Below, piece after piece: positions 52,754-61,712 of a stretch of 64,000 nt of DNA. The stretch's first letter is position 1. The number at the start of each line of letters is the position of its first letter. Location of the stretch: the NCBI GenBank assembly GCA_019359435.1, contig JAHHHI010000103.1, positions 1-64,000 on the forward strand, given 5' to 3'. The DNA comes from Kaiparowitsia implicata GSE-PSE-MK54-09C. GTDB lineage: Bacteria; Cyanobacteriota; Cyanobacteriia; Elainellales; Elainellaceae. Both the position numbers and the translations under genes were made by a program. The notes below the pieces were generated by a model. It did not search any database and had not been told where the DNA came from. It saw only the letters and a list, made by a program, of their open reading frames with translations.

Positions 52754-53005
52754 ATGCGTAAACTCGAGGGACTTGGCCTGGCACTGGCTCTGGCGCTCGC
52801 GGTTGGCCCCGTAGCCATGGCCTCCCCCCCCGCCGATAGGGGAGACACCCCTGGCCTAGGCTGGGGACGAGGCGGCTCGGGCGGTAACGCAGTGGTGGGC
52901 GCACCAGGGCCGGTGGCGGGGATCGGCCTGCCAATTCTGGCGGTGGCCGGCGGGCTCATCTGGATCAAATCCAGGAAGCGGCGCCCAGATCGCTTCAAGG
53001 GGTGA
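52754..53005 (+). CDS. tiny candidate exosortase substrate with GAPGPVAG sorting signal
   Basis: An 83-residue protein with a signal peptide (LGLALALALAVGPVAMA) and a Gly-rich centre (GLGWGRGGSGGNAVV). The C-terminal signal is GAPGPVAGIGLPILAVAGGL, then IWIKSRKRRPDRFKG. The predicted mature peptide between the signal-peptide cleavage site and the sorting motif is about 27 residues. GGAGGTGGTGA before ATG 52754 is a strong ribosome binding site. Its TGA overlaps the GTG start of the exosortase gene (GTGA), so substrate and enzyme are translationally coupled. The motif resembles, but is not identical to, PEP-CTERM signals. Confidence 0.75.
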   Translation: MRKLEGLGLALALALAVGPVAMASPPADRGDTPGLGWGRGGSGGNAVVGAPGPVAGIGLPILAVAGGLIWIKSRKRRPDRFKG

Positions 53006-53847
53006 TTACTCTGCCAGCTCCCGGAGCGCTAGTGCGAAGCAGGGGCGCTTCCCTCCCGCTGCTCTGCTGCGGCCTAATAGCGGTCGGCTTCGCCAACGGC
53101 ATATCGGAGCGCATCTTTGCCGCCATTTCCGAGGGGAATATCCTCCAGGCGACTTTGAACACCTTTGACATCAGCATTTTTGTCTGGCTCGCGCTGTTCG
53201 CGGGCCTGCTGCTTGTCGGTCGATCACCACCGCCTGTGCCGAGACGAGGCGATTGGCTTCTCATCTCGGCCGGAAGTTTGGGTATGTTATTGCCGGTGCC
53301 GGCCCTGAGCTGGCTCGCCATTAGCGGTCTAGGGCTGTCGTTGCTCATCCGGGCGACACCTGGCGACACCTTATGGCGCGGTGCGTCGATCCTTTTGGCG
53401 ATGACTATCCCCATGTTCTGGGCACGTGTCCTGATGAGCCTCTTTGGCGACGCCATCCTCGCAGCCGATGCGACGCTTATCGCCTGGACGGTCGGCACCG
53501 CGAGGAACGGAAACTTGGTCCCATTTGCCGATGGATCTGGAGCGATGTGGATCGCTCCGGCTTGCTCCTCCCTCACAAATCTGTCTCTGGCGATCCTAGC
53601 CTTCGTTAGTCTGGTCAACGTTACCTCCGGCAAATGGTCAAAGGAAACACTGGGATTTGGGCTACTCACATGTTCTCTCGTGGTGCTGATCAACGTTACC
53701 CGTATCAGTCTCATTGGCTATTACCCGAGTCACTTTGAACTCATCCATGGGCAGGTGGGAGCGAGTGTTGCCGGTTGGACCACGACAGTGCTTATCATGG
53801 TCATCGGCTGGTTTGCGGTGCGGCGCGATGCCATCACACTGGGCTAA
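53002..53847 (+). CDS. exosortase family transpeptidase
   Basis: A 281-residue protein with about eight membrane helices. The probable catalytic triad is Cys188 (IAPACSSLTNLSLAI), Arg234 (INVTRISLIGYYP) and His249 (ELIHGQVGASVAG), in the order and spacing of exosortases. These enzymes cut proteins at short C-terminal signals and probably transfer them to an extracellular acceptor, often with exopolysaccharide production. The GTG start overlaps the stop of a tiny candidate substrate gene; the 3' end overlaps the next gene by 20 bases. The Cys motif is ACSS, not the more usual ACSG. Confidence 0.83.
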   Translation: MITLPAPGALVRSRGASLPLLCCGLIAVGFANGISERIFAAISEGNILQATLNTFDISIFVWLALFAGLLLVGRSPPPVPRRGDWLLISAGSLGMLLPVPALSWLAISGLGLSLLIRATPGDTLWRGASILLAMTIPMFWARVLMSLFGDAILAADATLIAWTVGTARNGNLVPFADGSGAMWIAPACSSLTNLSLAILAFVSLVNVTSGKWSKETLGFGLLTCSLVVLINVTRISLIGYYPSHFELIHGQVGASVAGWTTTVLIMVIGWFAVRRDAITLG

Positions 53848-54301
53848 TTTGGCGGTTGTTTTCCTGCTCGTTGCCAGCCTTGGGCTTAAGGCTTGGAGCA
53901 TGGCCGCTCCCGATCAACGCAGCCGGCAGCCGGACGGCTTTGTCAGCCTCAGCGCCCTGTCCGCTGAGGGCTTTTCCCTGGTGGAGGGCGGCGATCTCGG
54001 AGGCCGCGCCTGGGTCGCCAATAAGCAAGACTGCCGCATCGAGATCACCACCTTGTCGCCTCTAGGCTGGCATCAGTCGGCAATTGCTGACCGCGCCGGG
54101 GGACAGGAGTTGGTCTATATTTATGGTGGTCAGGTGTACGAGCGGCAACCCGTCATTCTCACCAAGCTCGACTACTATTGGCACAAGCTGGCCAACTACT
54201 TTCACCCCTCCAGTCAGCCACCCGTGTTCGGGGTTGTCACCTCACCGGGCTGCGCTTCTCAGTCGGTCGATCCATTCTTCATCGCGCGGCAATTGTTGTA
54301 A
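53828..54301 (+). CDS. exosortase-associated exported protein (EpsI-like)
   Basis: A 157-residue protein with an N-terminal membrane segment (LAVVFLLVASLGLKAWSMAA) and an extracytoplasmic domain containing CRIEITTLSPLGWHQ, LVYIYGGQVYERQP and KLDYYWHKLANYFHP. The Tyr/Trp-rich motif and size resemble the EpsI-type partners encoded beside many exosortases. The start at 53828 overlaps the exosortase 3' end by 20 bases, so the two are co-translated. The exact role of EpsI-type proteins is unsettled; a link to exopolysaccharide is usual. Confidence 0.7.
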   Translation: MPSHWANLAVVFLLVASLGLKAWSMAAPDQRSRQPDGFVSLSALSAEGFSLVEGGDLGGRAWVANKQDCRIEITTLSPLGWHQSAIADRAGGQELVYIYGGQVYERQPVILTKLDYYWHKLANYFHPSSQPPVFGVVTSPGCASQSVDPFFIARQLL

Positions 54302-54482
54302 ATCAACCTCCTCGGACCTGCCTCCGGATCGAAAGGAGCTTTCGGAATTGGCAAGCAGTCCGGCCATTCTTCATGATGGTGGTTATGGCAAGCGGATTCT
54401 GCTCTGCTTACTCAGAGAGAGCCGGGCGTAGGCCCAAATCGGGGTGTGAGCGCGTCCGGCATGTTGCTTTTGACGCCCAGCA

Positions 54483-55286
54483 TTACGGGGTCTTCTGCCG
54501 GAGGGCTGATGCGCCGTGCCCACCGGCCGGAGTCCGCGAAAGCTGGTTTATGTTAAGGAGCGACTGATAGAGTTGAATGGTCTCAATCTCGGGGTCGACG
54601 CCCAAATCGTTCTTCAGCGTCCTGACGCAATGCGCGAACAGCTCGCGCAGCAGCGAATGCTGGCCGCTGGCGGCCGCATCTCGCATAAGCGCGCGGTAAG
54701 CGCCTTCGTGATAAGGGTCGATCACTAGAAGGCGTGATGCGCAGTAATGCCGTTCCTGAACGCTCAGCGGACTATCTGGGAGGACTGCCTGCGAAATGCT
54801 GATGATGAAGTGGTTTCTGAGCGCGGCGCGCCGGTACGCTAGCCACTCTTCAAAGAGTTCGCCTGCTGCGCCAAGTGACGCCAAAAGCTCCCCATTGTAG
54901 ACCTCACACATGCGTACCCAAGACGTTGGGGAAGGATTGGCAAGGAGCTTCACAAATTCGTCAAGGTCGAAATATAGTCCATCTTGTAGGTCAAGCCACG
55001 CCATGCGTGCATCGGCGCGCAGGAGCTGGAAGCCTTGCTCGACCTGAAACCGGCGAATACGGGCGATAGACTGGCGGATGTCAGCACTTGCGCGCATGGA
55101 GCTGTTGTCCGACCAGATTAAGTCGCCAATTCGCCGCCGGAGCACGGGCCGACCATGCCCTTCAAGCAATATATAGGCCGCAATGCGAAGGAAATTTACA
55201 GGCGGTGTTGTCACACGGTCAGATGAGATGACCAGGCAATCGCCAAGAGTTAGTATTGAAACATTTTTTGGAAACTCGTTCATCAT
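54483..55286 (-). CDS. BTAD/SARP-type transcriptional regulator
   Basis: A 267-residue protein. The N-terminus looks like a winged-helix domain (LEGHGRPVLRRRIGDLIW, RQSIARIRRFQ) and the C-terminal two thirds are a bacterial transcriptional activator domain (ELFEEWLAYRRAALRNHF, ASRLLVIDPYHEGAYRAL, TLKNDLGVDPEIETIQLYQS), as in AfsR/DnrI-like regulators. It is adjacent to, and convergent with, the exosortase operon and may control surface-polymer genes (inference). The start at 55286 or 55283 (two ATGs) follows GGAAG. Confidence 0.78.
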   Translation of the reverse strand: MMNEFPKNVSILTLGDCLVISSDRVTTPPVNFLRIAAYILLEGHGRPVLRRRIGDLIWSDNSSMRASADIRQSIARIRRFQVEQGFQLLRADARMAWLDLQDGLYFDLDEFVKLLANPSPTSWVRMCEVYNGELLASLGAAGELFEEWLAYRRAALRNHFIISISQAVLPDSPLSVQERHYCASRLLVIDPYHEGAYRALMRDAAASGQHSLLRELFAHCVRTLKNDLGVDPEIETIQLYQSLLNINQLSRTPAGGHGASALRQKTP

Positions 55287-55393
55287 TCGCGACTTCCAAT
55301 GTTTAAACCTTGTAAGTCTCATATATGATGAGGGAATACTTATAATTAATCGCTGTCAAGTTGGACGCATTGTTTTCGATCCTTGAGTGGTAT

Positions 55394-55421
55394 GGTTGTC
55401 ACGATACGTGATTGTCACGAA
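55394..55421. promoter_or_regulatory. direct repeats upstream of the BTAD regulator
   Basis: TTGTCACGA occurs twice, 18 bases apart, with CACGATACGTG between as a small palindrome. The region lies in the short gap between the two regulator genes and could be a binding site for either. Confidence 0.4.
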
Positions 55422-55500
55422 GGCAGAGCGCTCCGACATTGGAACCGGGGCGCGATCTGTCTATTAAATAGCATTCCGCTCGGCCGAAAAGTGCCGCCGG

Positions 55501-56286
55501 TTAGACCGGCGGGGCCTTACTTGGCTGAACCTGTTGCGCAGGTTCGTAGCCTGGACGCCGGTCGAAGGAGCGGAACACGGCAGCGGCCTGAGTGCGATTA
55601 TGCACCTTTAGCTTACGGATGACATTATGCACATGCACCTTCACCGTGTGTTCCGAAAGCTCCATTTTGGACGCTATGATTTTATTCTGCAATCCATCCG
55701 ACATCAACTCTAGGACTTCTGCCTCGCGGCTGGAAAGCGTCCCCGCAGAGTCCGACCGATCCGAAGACAGGTGCTGTTGGCGTCGTGTCAGAAAGTTCCG
55801 GGCGGCCGACCGGGGGCTAACCGTACTGGGAAAGTATTCCCCCCCGTTCAGCAACAACCAGACCGCGGCAAGCCATACGTTTATCTTCAGGTTGAATGGC
55901 AACAGTCCCTGGACGGCCCGTTCAGCGACAACAGCACGCAGGGTAGGATCGTCGCTCCAGCCCCCCTCGACTAGCAGCGCGATCGGTACGTTTGGATAAT
56001 ATTCGCGGCACTGCGAGATCGTGCTAGAAATATTGCGAAATGCTAGCGGGTCCACAAGGATTAGGCGTGGTGCAAGCGCAGCTGGGTCTTCATCTGGAAG
56101 TTCGTTGGACAGGGTCACTCCGACCCGCGGAAAGCACTGCTGGGCTGATTTCAGCAGACTTTGAAACGTTACTCCGGTGTCAGCGAGTATCAATATTCCG
56201 TCTCGACCTTCTATGTCTTGCGACGGTGTTGTGTTCCAGAATGCATAAATTCCTGTCTCAGTATTTGTCTGGCTAAGGTCACTCAT
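55501..56286 (-). CDS. LuxR-type response regulator
   Basis: A 261-residue regulator with an N-terminal receiver-like domain and a C-terminal LuxR-type helix-turn-helix (SSREAEVLELMSDGLQNKII, SEHTVKVHVHNVIRKLKV). The receiver has a candidate Asp79 (RLILVDPLAFRN), but the acidic pocket at the N-terminus is poorly preserved, so phosphorylation is uncertain. A polar linker follows the receiver domain. The gene lies between the BTAD regulator and the methyltransferase and is divergent from the latter. The start at 56286 is chosen over an upstream ATG because of the GGGG before it. Confidence 0.8.
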   Translation of the reverse strand: MSDLSQTNTETGIYAFWNTTPSQDIEGRDGILILADTGVTFQSLLKSAQQCFPRVGVTLSNELPDEDPAALAPRLILVDPLAFRNISSTISQCREYYPNVPIALLVEGGWSDDPTLRAVVAERAVQGLLPFNLKINVWLAAVWLLLNGGEYFPSTVSPRSAARNFLTRRQQHLSSDRSDSAGTLSSREAEVLELMSDGLQNKIIASKMELSEHTVKVHVHNVIRKLKVHNRTQAAAVFRSFDRRPGYEPAQQVQPSKAPPV

Positions 56287-56489
56287 TTTGAACCCCACGA
56301 ACTCTGTGTCGAGCCCCTCGACTAATTACCGCGATCGCAGAGTATTGGAGATTGCGTGACACGGCCGTGACTCGTTAAAGCACTTGATCTAGACGCCTGC
56401 CGACCCTAGGCCGATCTGGCGACGGGGGGGCTGGGTTAATTGCTATAGAATAGCCCAGTCGCAACAGTAACTGATAGCCGGAGGTCCCA

Positions 56490-57410
56490 GTGAAAGCAGC
56501 CTCTTTTGGATTCGAGCGTCTGCTCAACCTCGCGGGAAAGTTGGGCTGGGGACTTCGTGTAGCAGGGCCGCTTGCGGCTTTTCGAGGGTTGGGGCGTCTC
56601 GCCAAGCTTTGGCTGACGCAACCTGCTCACGCAGATGCTCGATTGCGTTGCGGTCCTATTTTGGAGTTCGACTATCCCGGCCAGTTCCCCGCAGCATTGG
56701 TGGCCTTCGGCGACTTCATTGATCCCGAATTTGACTTCCTGAGAAACGTGGCCAAGTCCGGGTGGACGATCGTTGATGTTGGCGCAGCGATCGGCCAGTT
56801 CACAATTTTTGCGGCGGTTTGCCTGCCTGGCGCGACGGTGCATGCGTTCGAGCCGAGCAGTGCGAACGTTGCAACCTTGCGGCGCAATCTCGCTCGTAAC
56901 CGGGTTGAGAAACGTGTTGTGGTCCATCAGGCAGCTCTGTCAAACCGGAAGGACACGGCCCGCTTTGCGACGGCTTCAAAGACATGGATGAGTCAGCTCG
57001 CGGCGGATGACAGTCCGAATTTGTGTGTCGAGCTGGTGGAGGTAGACACCCTCGCTGTCGCGGTGAACTCGTTACAGCTTGATCACGTTAATGTGCTCAA
57101 GATCAACGTGGCCGGTTTCGAGCCCGCAGTGATCGAAGGGGCCATGCCGTGCCTCAAGGCGGGCCAAGTCGACATTCTGATTGTGTTGCTTGGACTGACG
57201 TCGTTGGCATGGTACCGGGCGATCTCGGAACTGGGCTACGGTTTCTTTTACTATCATCCACGAAAGCGAACATTGTTCGAGGTTACCACGTTCGATGAGG
57301 CTGCGGTCCTGGAGCATCGACCTTGGCCTGCTCGCCACATAATTGTTATACGGAAAGGTGCCCTGCAGGATGTGGTGGGGGACAAGATCAGGGTGCAGCC
57401 GCTACTTTGA
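56490..57410 (+). CDS. FkbM family methyltransferase
   Basis: A 306-residue protein with a SAM-binding Rossmann fold: TIVDVGAAIGQFTIFAAVCL (motif I, near residue 90), VHAFEPSSANVATLRRNLA (motif II), VNVLKINVAGFEPAVIEGAM (motif III). FkbM enzymes O-methylate sugars or polyketides; the surroundings (flippase, nucleotide-sugar genes) favour a surface polysaccharide. The GTG start follows CCGGAGGTCCCA. The gene is divergent from the LuxR-type response regulator. Confidence 0.87.
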   Translation: MKAASFGFERLLNLAGKLGWGLRVAGPLAAFRGLGRLAKLWLTQPAHADARLRCGPILEFDYPGQFPAALVAFGDFIDPEFDFLRNVAKSGWTIVDVGAAIGQFTIFAAVCLPGATVHAFEPSSANVATLRRNLARNRVEKRVVVHQAALSNRKDTARFATASKTWMSQLAADDSPNLCVELVEVDTLAVAVNSLQLDHVNVLKINVAGFEPAVIEGAMPCLKAGQVDILIVLLGLTSLAWYRAISELGYGFFYYHPRKRTLFEVTTFDEAAVLEHRPWPARHIIVIRKGALQDVVGDKIRVQPLL

Positions 57411-57809
57411 GCTGGGTGGTTTCGGTGCTTCGTGGTTGGGGTACTGTTTGCAATGGGGCGGAGGCGTTGAGGGGCGGGGTGATGATGGCTCGGGCATACC
57501 CTTTGCTCCTTACCGGAAATCGCAGTTGATTGAGCGATACGATAGTCGAGACCCTCCCTGGGCCGCCATCCCGGCCATTTGCTGCACCAATGGAGCGACG
57601 CTGTGCGTTCACCCGCATCCGGCCTCAAGTTCCTAACTTGCGCGCCTCGGAGCCTAAAGCCAATGCGGTAAAAAATCGGCGCCTTCACGAATAAAGTGCT
57701 GTGTTGAGGTGATGAGCGACCGACCAAGCGTTTATCGGGACTGGTCGGCACGATCGCGCAACAGAGCGCACTCCATCGGTAACCCCGGCCTCTAAAGCAG
57801 GGTTGCTCC
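57411..57809. other. gene-free stretch
   Basis: No gene is supported. A plus-strand frame with APYRKSQLIERYDSRDPPWA looks faintly protein-like, but it has no start codon in context and no recognised family. Confidence 0.4.
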
Positions 57810-57836
57810 GGGCGGCCGGCTGTAAGCCGGCCGCCC
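57810..57836 (-). terminator. perfect hairpin after the RTX gene
   Basis: GGGCGGCCGGCT and AGCCGGCCGCCC form a 12-bp perfect stem around three bases, 10 bases beyond the stop codon of the RTX gene on the minus strand. A T run is missing, but stem strength and position fit a terminator. Confidence 0.75.
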
Positions 57837-57846
57837 TGCTTGGTCG

Positions 57847-59733
57847 CTAGAGTATGAAATCAGCCGTGCTCAGCTGGATCTGTCCGGTCAACTGAAGTTC
57901 AAAGTCGTGGACGCCGTCGCCATTGGCGTCACCCTGGATGATCGTCTGGTTGCGACCTTCCTCGATGCGCCACGCCAATTCCCCGGCTGTCTTGGAGAAG
58001 GCCTGGTTCTCACCAGTCAGAAGGGAAAACGCCTGGTTGCCGGACGTGTTCGTATTTGCGTCCAGAGCTGAGAGGTCAATCTTGTCCTGACCCTTAACGA
58101 AATCAGTGATGACATCACGGGTGTTAACCCTCATGCCCATGTCCGCCACAGACTTGAACATGAAGATGTCATTGGCCGCACCACCTGTCAGGTAATCGCG
58201 ACCGGGACCGCCATCGAGCACGTCATTGCCCGCGCCGCCGTTGAGCTGATCATCGCCAGCCAGTCCGGCTAGGTAGTTGTCGCCAGAGTCGCCGTTGACA
58301 CGATCATTGCGAGCTGTGCCCGTAATGGTTGTGTTGCTGTCCACTGGTGCTGTGGGTTCCGGGGCAGTCGGCGCTATCGGGGCAATGGGTGCGGTCACCG
58401 TGCTGCCTGTGCCGGCGCCAATCAAATCGCTGACCTTCAGGGACACTTCGCCCCGCAATTCCATTTCGAAGTCATGGATGCGGTCCCCATCCCGGTCGCC
58501 CTGGATGATGGTGTTGCCATTGGACGTGTGCCAGGCCAGCTCACCAGCGGCGCCGGTGAAGCTGCTGCCATCACCGGCAATGAACGTGAAGGCCTGATTG
58601 CCAGAAGCGTTGCTGTTGGCGTCGATGCCTGACAGATCGACCTTGTCTTGGCCTTGCGCGAAGTCGGTGATGATGTCGCGGGCGCCGGGTCGGTCGCCGA
58701 TTTCACCAGCGCTGCGGAAAACGAAGACGTCGTTACCCGCCCCACCTGTGAGCGTGTCATAGCCTGCGCCACCGATAAGGGTGTCGTTGCCCGCACTACC
58801 ATTGATGATGTCGTTGCCACCCAGGCCATCAATGACGTTGGCCGCGTCGTCGCCTGTCAGGCGGTCAGCACCACTGGTCGCAGTGTTGCCGGTCGGAGCG
58901 GTCGGAGCGGTCGGCTCGACGGGCGCCGGCTCCGCAGTTGGCGGGGCAACTGGCTCAGAGATGCCGGTATCGCCACCGCTGGTGTCGTTGCCGTTGCCGT
59001 TCAAAGTTGCGGCGATGTCGTGGCCATCCAGCGTGTTGCCGGTATAGACGGGAGAGCTCTTGTTGGTGTTCAGAGAGCCGTAATAACCGCTGCCAATATG
59101 GTTATTGGTGATTTCGACGCCGGACAGGGCGCCGCCGCCAAACTGCGCATCGGCGTAAATGGTGTAGCCGCCGCCGACGAGCAAGTTGTCATTGACCACG
59201 ACATTCGATACCGGACCGAAATAGTTGTCGATCATGATGGCAGCCGTTTGGCCGTGCGGATTGATAATCGTGTTGTGATCAATTCTGATGTCGGACTGAC
59301 CACCATCAATCTGGATGCCATCATAGTGGGGAGATCCCGAGGCCTTCAGATCGTGAATATAGTTGCCCTCGATCACCGTGCCGCTACCAGCGCCGACATT
59401 GATGCCATTCTCGACGTTGTAGATATCGTTGCGCAGGAATGTGCCAACGCCATTGATGCCGTGGCTGCCTTCATTGTTGCTGCCGACACCATTGATTTCG
59501 CAGTCCTGAATGACAACGCCGGTGCTGCCAGTCTTGATCTGAACAACTGAGTAAGCACTCGAGGTTATCCGGCAGTTCTCGACAGTAACATTGTCTGCAT
59601 CGATGTATATGTTACCCTTGATGTCGAGTCCGGAAATGACAGTTCCGGGCTTTGTGACGATGATAGAACCTGATGGGAGCAGCGTGACGCCGTCCGGGAC
59701 CCCGGTATTTGTTGAATCTGGCCAACCAGCCAT
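57847..59733 (-). CDS. RTX protein with beta-helix and two calcium-binding nonapeptide blocks
   Basis: A 628-residue protein without an N-terminal signal peptide, as expected for type I secretion. Residues 20-240 form a right-handed beta-helix (NVTVENCRITSSAYSVVQI, IEGNYIHDLKASGSPHYDGI, IRIDHNTIINPHGQTA), typical of polysaccharide-acting or -binding proteins. Two RTX blocks follow (GGNDIINGSAGNDTLIGGAG and AGDDQLNGGAGNDVLDGGPG), each followed by a similar module with DxITDF-x-x-GQDKxDLS. A Pro/Thr-rich linker separates them. No secretion genes are nearby; the adaptor at the window start is a candidate. Confidence 0.9.
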   Translation of the reverse strand: MAGWPDSTNTGVPDGVTLLPSGSIIVTKPGTVISGLDIKGNIYIDADNVTVENCRITSSAYSVVQIKTGSTGVVIQDCEINGVGSNNEGSHGINGVGTFLRNDIYNVENGINVGAGSGTVIEGNYIHDLKASGSPHYDGIQIDGGQSDIRIDHNTIINPHGQTAAIMIDNYFGPVSNVVVNDNLLVGGGYTIYADAQFGGGALSGVEITNNHIGSGYYGSLNTNKSSPVYTGNTLDGHDIAATLNGNGNDTSGGDTGISEPVAPPTAEPAPVEPTAPTAPTGNTATSGADRLTGDDAANVIDGLGGNDIINGSAGNDTLIGGAGYDTLTGGAGNDVFVFRSAGEIGDRPGARDIITDFAQGQDKVDLSGIDANSNASGNQAFTFIAGDGSSFTGAAGELAWHTSNGNTIIQGDRDGDRIHDFEMELRGEVSLKVSDLIGAGTGSTVTAPIAPIAPTAPEPTAPVDSNTTITGTARNDRVNGDSGDNYLAGLAGDDQLNGGAGNDVLDGGPGRDYLTGGAANDIFMFKSVADMGMRVNTRDVITDFVKGQDKIDLSALDANTNTSGNQAFSLLTGENQAFSKTAGELAWRIEEGRNQTIIQGDANGDGVHDFELQLTGQIQLSTADFIL

Positions 59734-60152
59734 CCGATATTCCTTTGCGTGAGTTTCACAGGGAATTGATTGATGGAGAATTTGGGCCAGGGAACGACCG
59801 AATTGCCCAATTCGGCAGTGAGGTCGCCTAGCTTCTGACAGATTCTGCCATGGCCAAGGGCGATACCCCGATTAAGCTTTTGATATTCGTCTTAAAAAGA
59901 ATGACCGATTCGTGACATTCTGGATTACGCTTTGTTGCCAAAAAGCGTATTTTTAGCCTATTTCCGTTCATATTGTTGCGAATGGGCCACAGTTTTGTTG
60001 AGCGGAGCATAATTTTTCTCCATATTGATATTTGGATGTAGGTTTTTCTAATTCTAGTAAGCCGTTTGATCTAAGAGCTTACTAGTCTTCAACGAATTTC
60101 TATCGATTGCGGTCCGCCCAGAGCACTGCGACACTCGCTGAGGCGCTGTGGG
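59734..60152. promoter_or_regulatory. AT-rich divergent promoter region between RTX and flippase genes
   Basis: Distinctly AT-richer than the surroundings (AAGCTTTTGATATTCG, TTTTTCTCCATATTGATATT). It must contain the promoters of the RTX gene and of the flippase gene. No further gene was seen. Confidence 0.5.
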
Positions 60153-61712
60153 GTGCGAGAGATTTTGGCCCAGGACACAATTGAGCGGGAATCGGACAGG
60201 GCCAGTTATGGCGACATCCTGAGGTCGACATCGCTGATTGGGGCGTCGTCCGTCATCAGCATGGCGCTCTCAGTAGTCCGGTTGAAGGTATTGGCTGTGT
60301 TGCTGGGGCCAGCCGGCGTGGGCCTGTTTGGCCTATTCAATGTCGTCGTCGACCTCACATCGAGCTTGGCCGGCATGGGCGTTCAAGCGAGTGGGGTTCG
60401 GCAAGTGGCTGTCGCTACCGCGACCGGTGACCTGCAGAAGGTTGCACGGATCGCCCGGGTTATGATGCTCATTTCCCTGCTGCTGGGCACGTTCGGAGCC
60501 CTGCTGCTGGTCATGTTTGCGGCGCCCGTCTCCAATCTCACGTTCGAAAACGAAGCCCAGATGTCAGGGGTTATGCTGCTCGGAATGGCGGTGTTTTTTC
60601 GCGTCGTCGCCGGGGCGCCCACAGCCATCATTCAAGGCAATCGCAGGATCGGTGACCTTGCCAAGGCAACCATCGTAGGTGCGGTGCTTAACACCGTCAC
60701 CGCCATTCCGTTGGTATATTATTTTGGAGAGGCGGGCATCGTGCCGTCGGTGTTGGCTGTTGGACTAACCTCATTGATTGCCGCCCTTTGGTACCGCAGG
60801 AATATTCGGCTACCAGCCATCAGGCTCTCATGGCGGGACTTTACCGCAGAAACCAGGATGCTGATTACACTGGGGTTTGCGTTCATGGTGAGCGGCCTGC
60901 TGACGGCGGGAGCGGCCCTGGTCATCCGCATCTTCATAGTTCAACAAAGCGGCGTCGACGCCGCCGGCAACTATCAGGCCGCCTGGGCCCTCGGGGGCAT
61001 CTATGTCGGGTTTATCCTGCAGTCGATGGGGACGGACTTCTATCCCCGGTTGTCCGCTGTGAGCACCGACAACGGTGCCTGCAATCGCATGGTCAACGAA
61101 CAGGCACGGGTCAGCATGCTGTTGGCCGCACCAGGCCTGCTTGGGACCCTGGCACTGGCGCCGCTGGTGATCACGGTGTTCTATTCGACCAAATTCGTGG
61201 ACGCCGTACCGCTGCTGCGCTGGTTTTGCGTGGGGATGCTGCTGCGCGTCGTGGCCTGGCCCATGGGTTTCGTCATTCTGGCAAAGGGCGCGCAGCAGGT
61301 GTTTTTCTGGACCGAGGTTGCAGCGACCATCGTACATGTGGGGTTGGCCTGGCTGCTACTGGGCGTGGTCGGGCTTGAAGGAGCAGGCCTGGCCTTTGTT
61401 GGGCTCTATGCCTGGCACGGCGTGCTCATTTATTTCTTGGTCGGAAGGCTGAGCGGCTTCCGCTGGTCAACCGAGAACCTGGCGCTGGGCACCATTTTTG
61501 CCGGCCTTACCGGCTTTGCCGTGCTGGCCGTGGAACTGTTGCCGCTCTGGCCCGGGGCGGTCGTGGCCCTCGTCTGTACCGCTGTGGGGTGCTGGTTTTC
61601 GCTAACCCAACTGATCCGCCTGGTGCCCGAAAACTGGGTTCCCTTGCCGCTACGGCCGGTCGTTTATTTCGTGCTGCGGCACCAGCCAGAGCGTTCAACC
61701 CCCCACAGCTGA
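60153..61712 (+). CDS. Wzx-like O-antigen/polysaccharide flippase
   Basis: A 519-residue protein with 12-14 membrane helices, for example SLIGASSVISMALSVVRLKV at the N-terminus, MLLGMAVFFRVVAGAPTAII and LITLGFAFMVSGLLTAGAAL. The pattern is that of the WzxE/RfbX polysaccharide transporter family, which flips undecaprenyl-linked repeat units across the inner membrane. Neighbouring sugar-modification genes support a surface polysaccharide. The GTG start at 60153 has no obvious strong ribosome binding site. Its 3' end overlaps the convergent aminotransferase gene by 18 bases. Confidence 0.87.
   Translation: MREILAQDTIERESDRASYGDILRSTSLIGASSVISMALSVVRLKVLAVLLGPAGVGLFGLFNVVVDLTSSLAGMGVQASGVRQVAVATATGDLQKVARIARVMMLISLLLGTFGALLLVMFAAPVSNLTFENEAQMSGVMLLGMAVFFRVVAGAPTAIIQGNRRIGDLAKATIVGAVLNTVTAIPLVYYFGEAGIVPSVLAVGLTSLIAALWYRRNIRLPAIRLSWRDFTAETRMLITLGFAFMVSGLLTAGAALVIRIFIVQQSGVDAAGNYQAAWALGGIYVGFILQSMGTDFYPRLSAVSTDNGACNRMVNEQARVSMLLAAPGLLGTLALAPLVITVFYSTKFVDAVPLLRWFCVGMLLRVVAWPMGFVILAKGAQQVFFWTEVAATIVHVGLAWLLLGVVGLEGAGLAFVGLYAWHGVLIYFLVGRLSGFRWSTENLALGTIFAGLTGFAVLAVELLPLWPGAVVALVCTAVGCWFSLTQLIRLVPENWVPLPLRPVVYFVLRHQPERSTPHS

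Noticed and set aside
58648-59550. 300-codon plus-strand frame inside the RTX gene
   Set aside because: Shadow of the RTX/beta-helix gene, without start context or motif.
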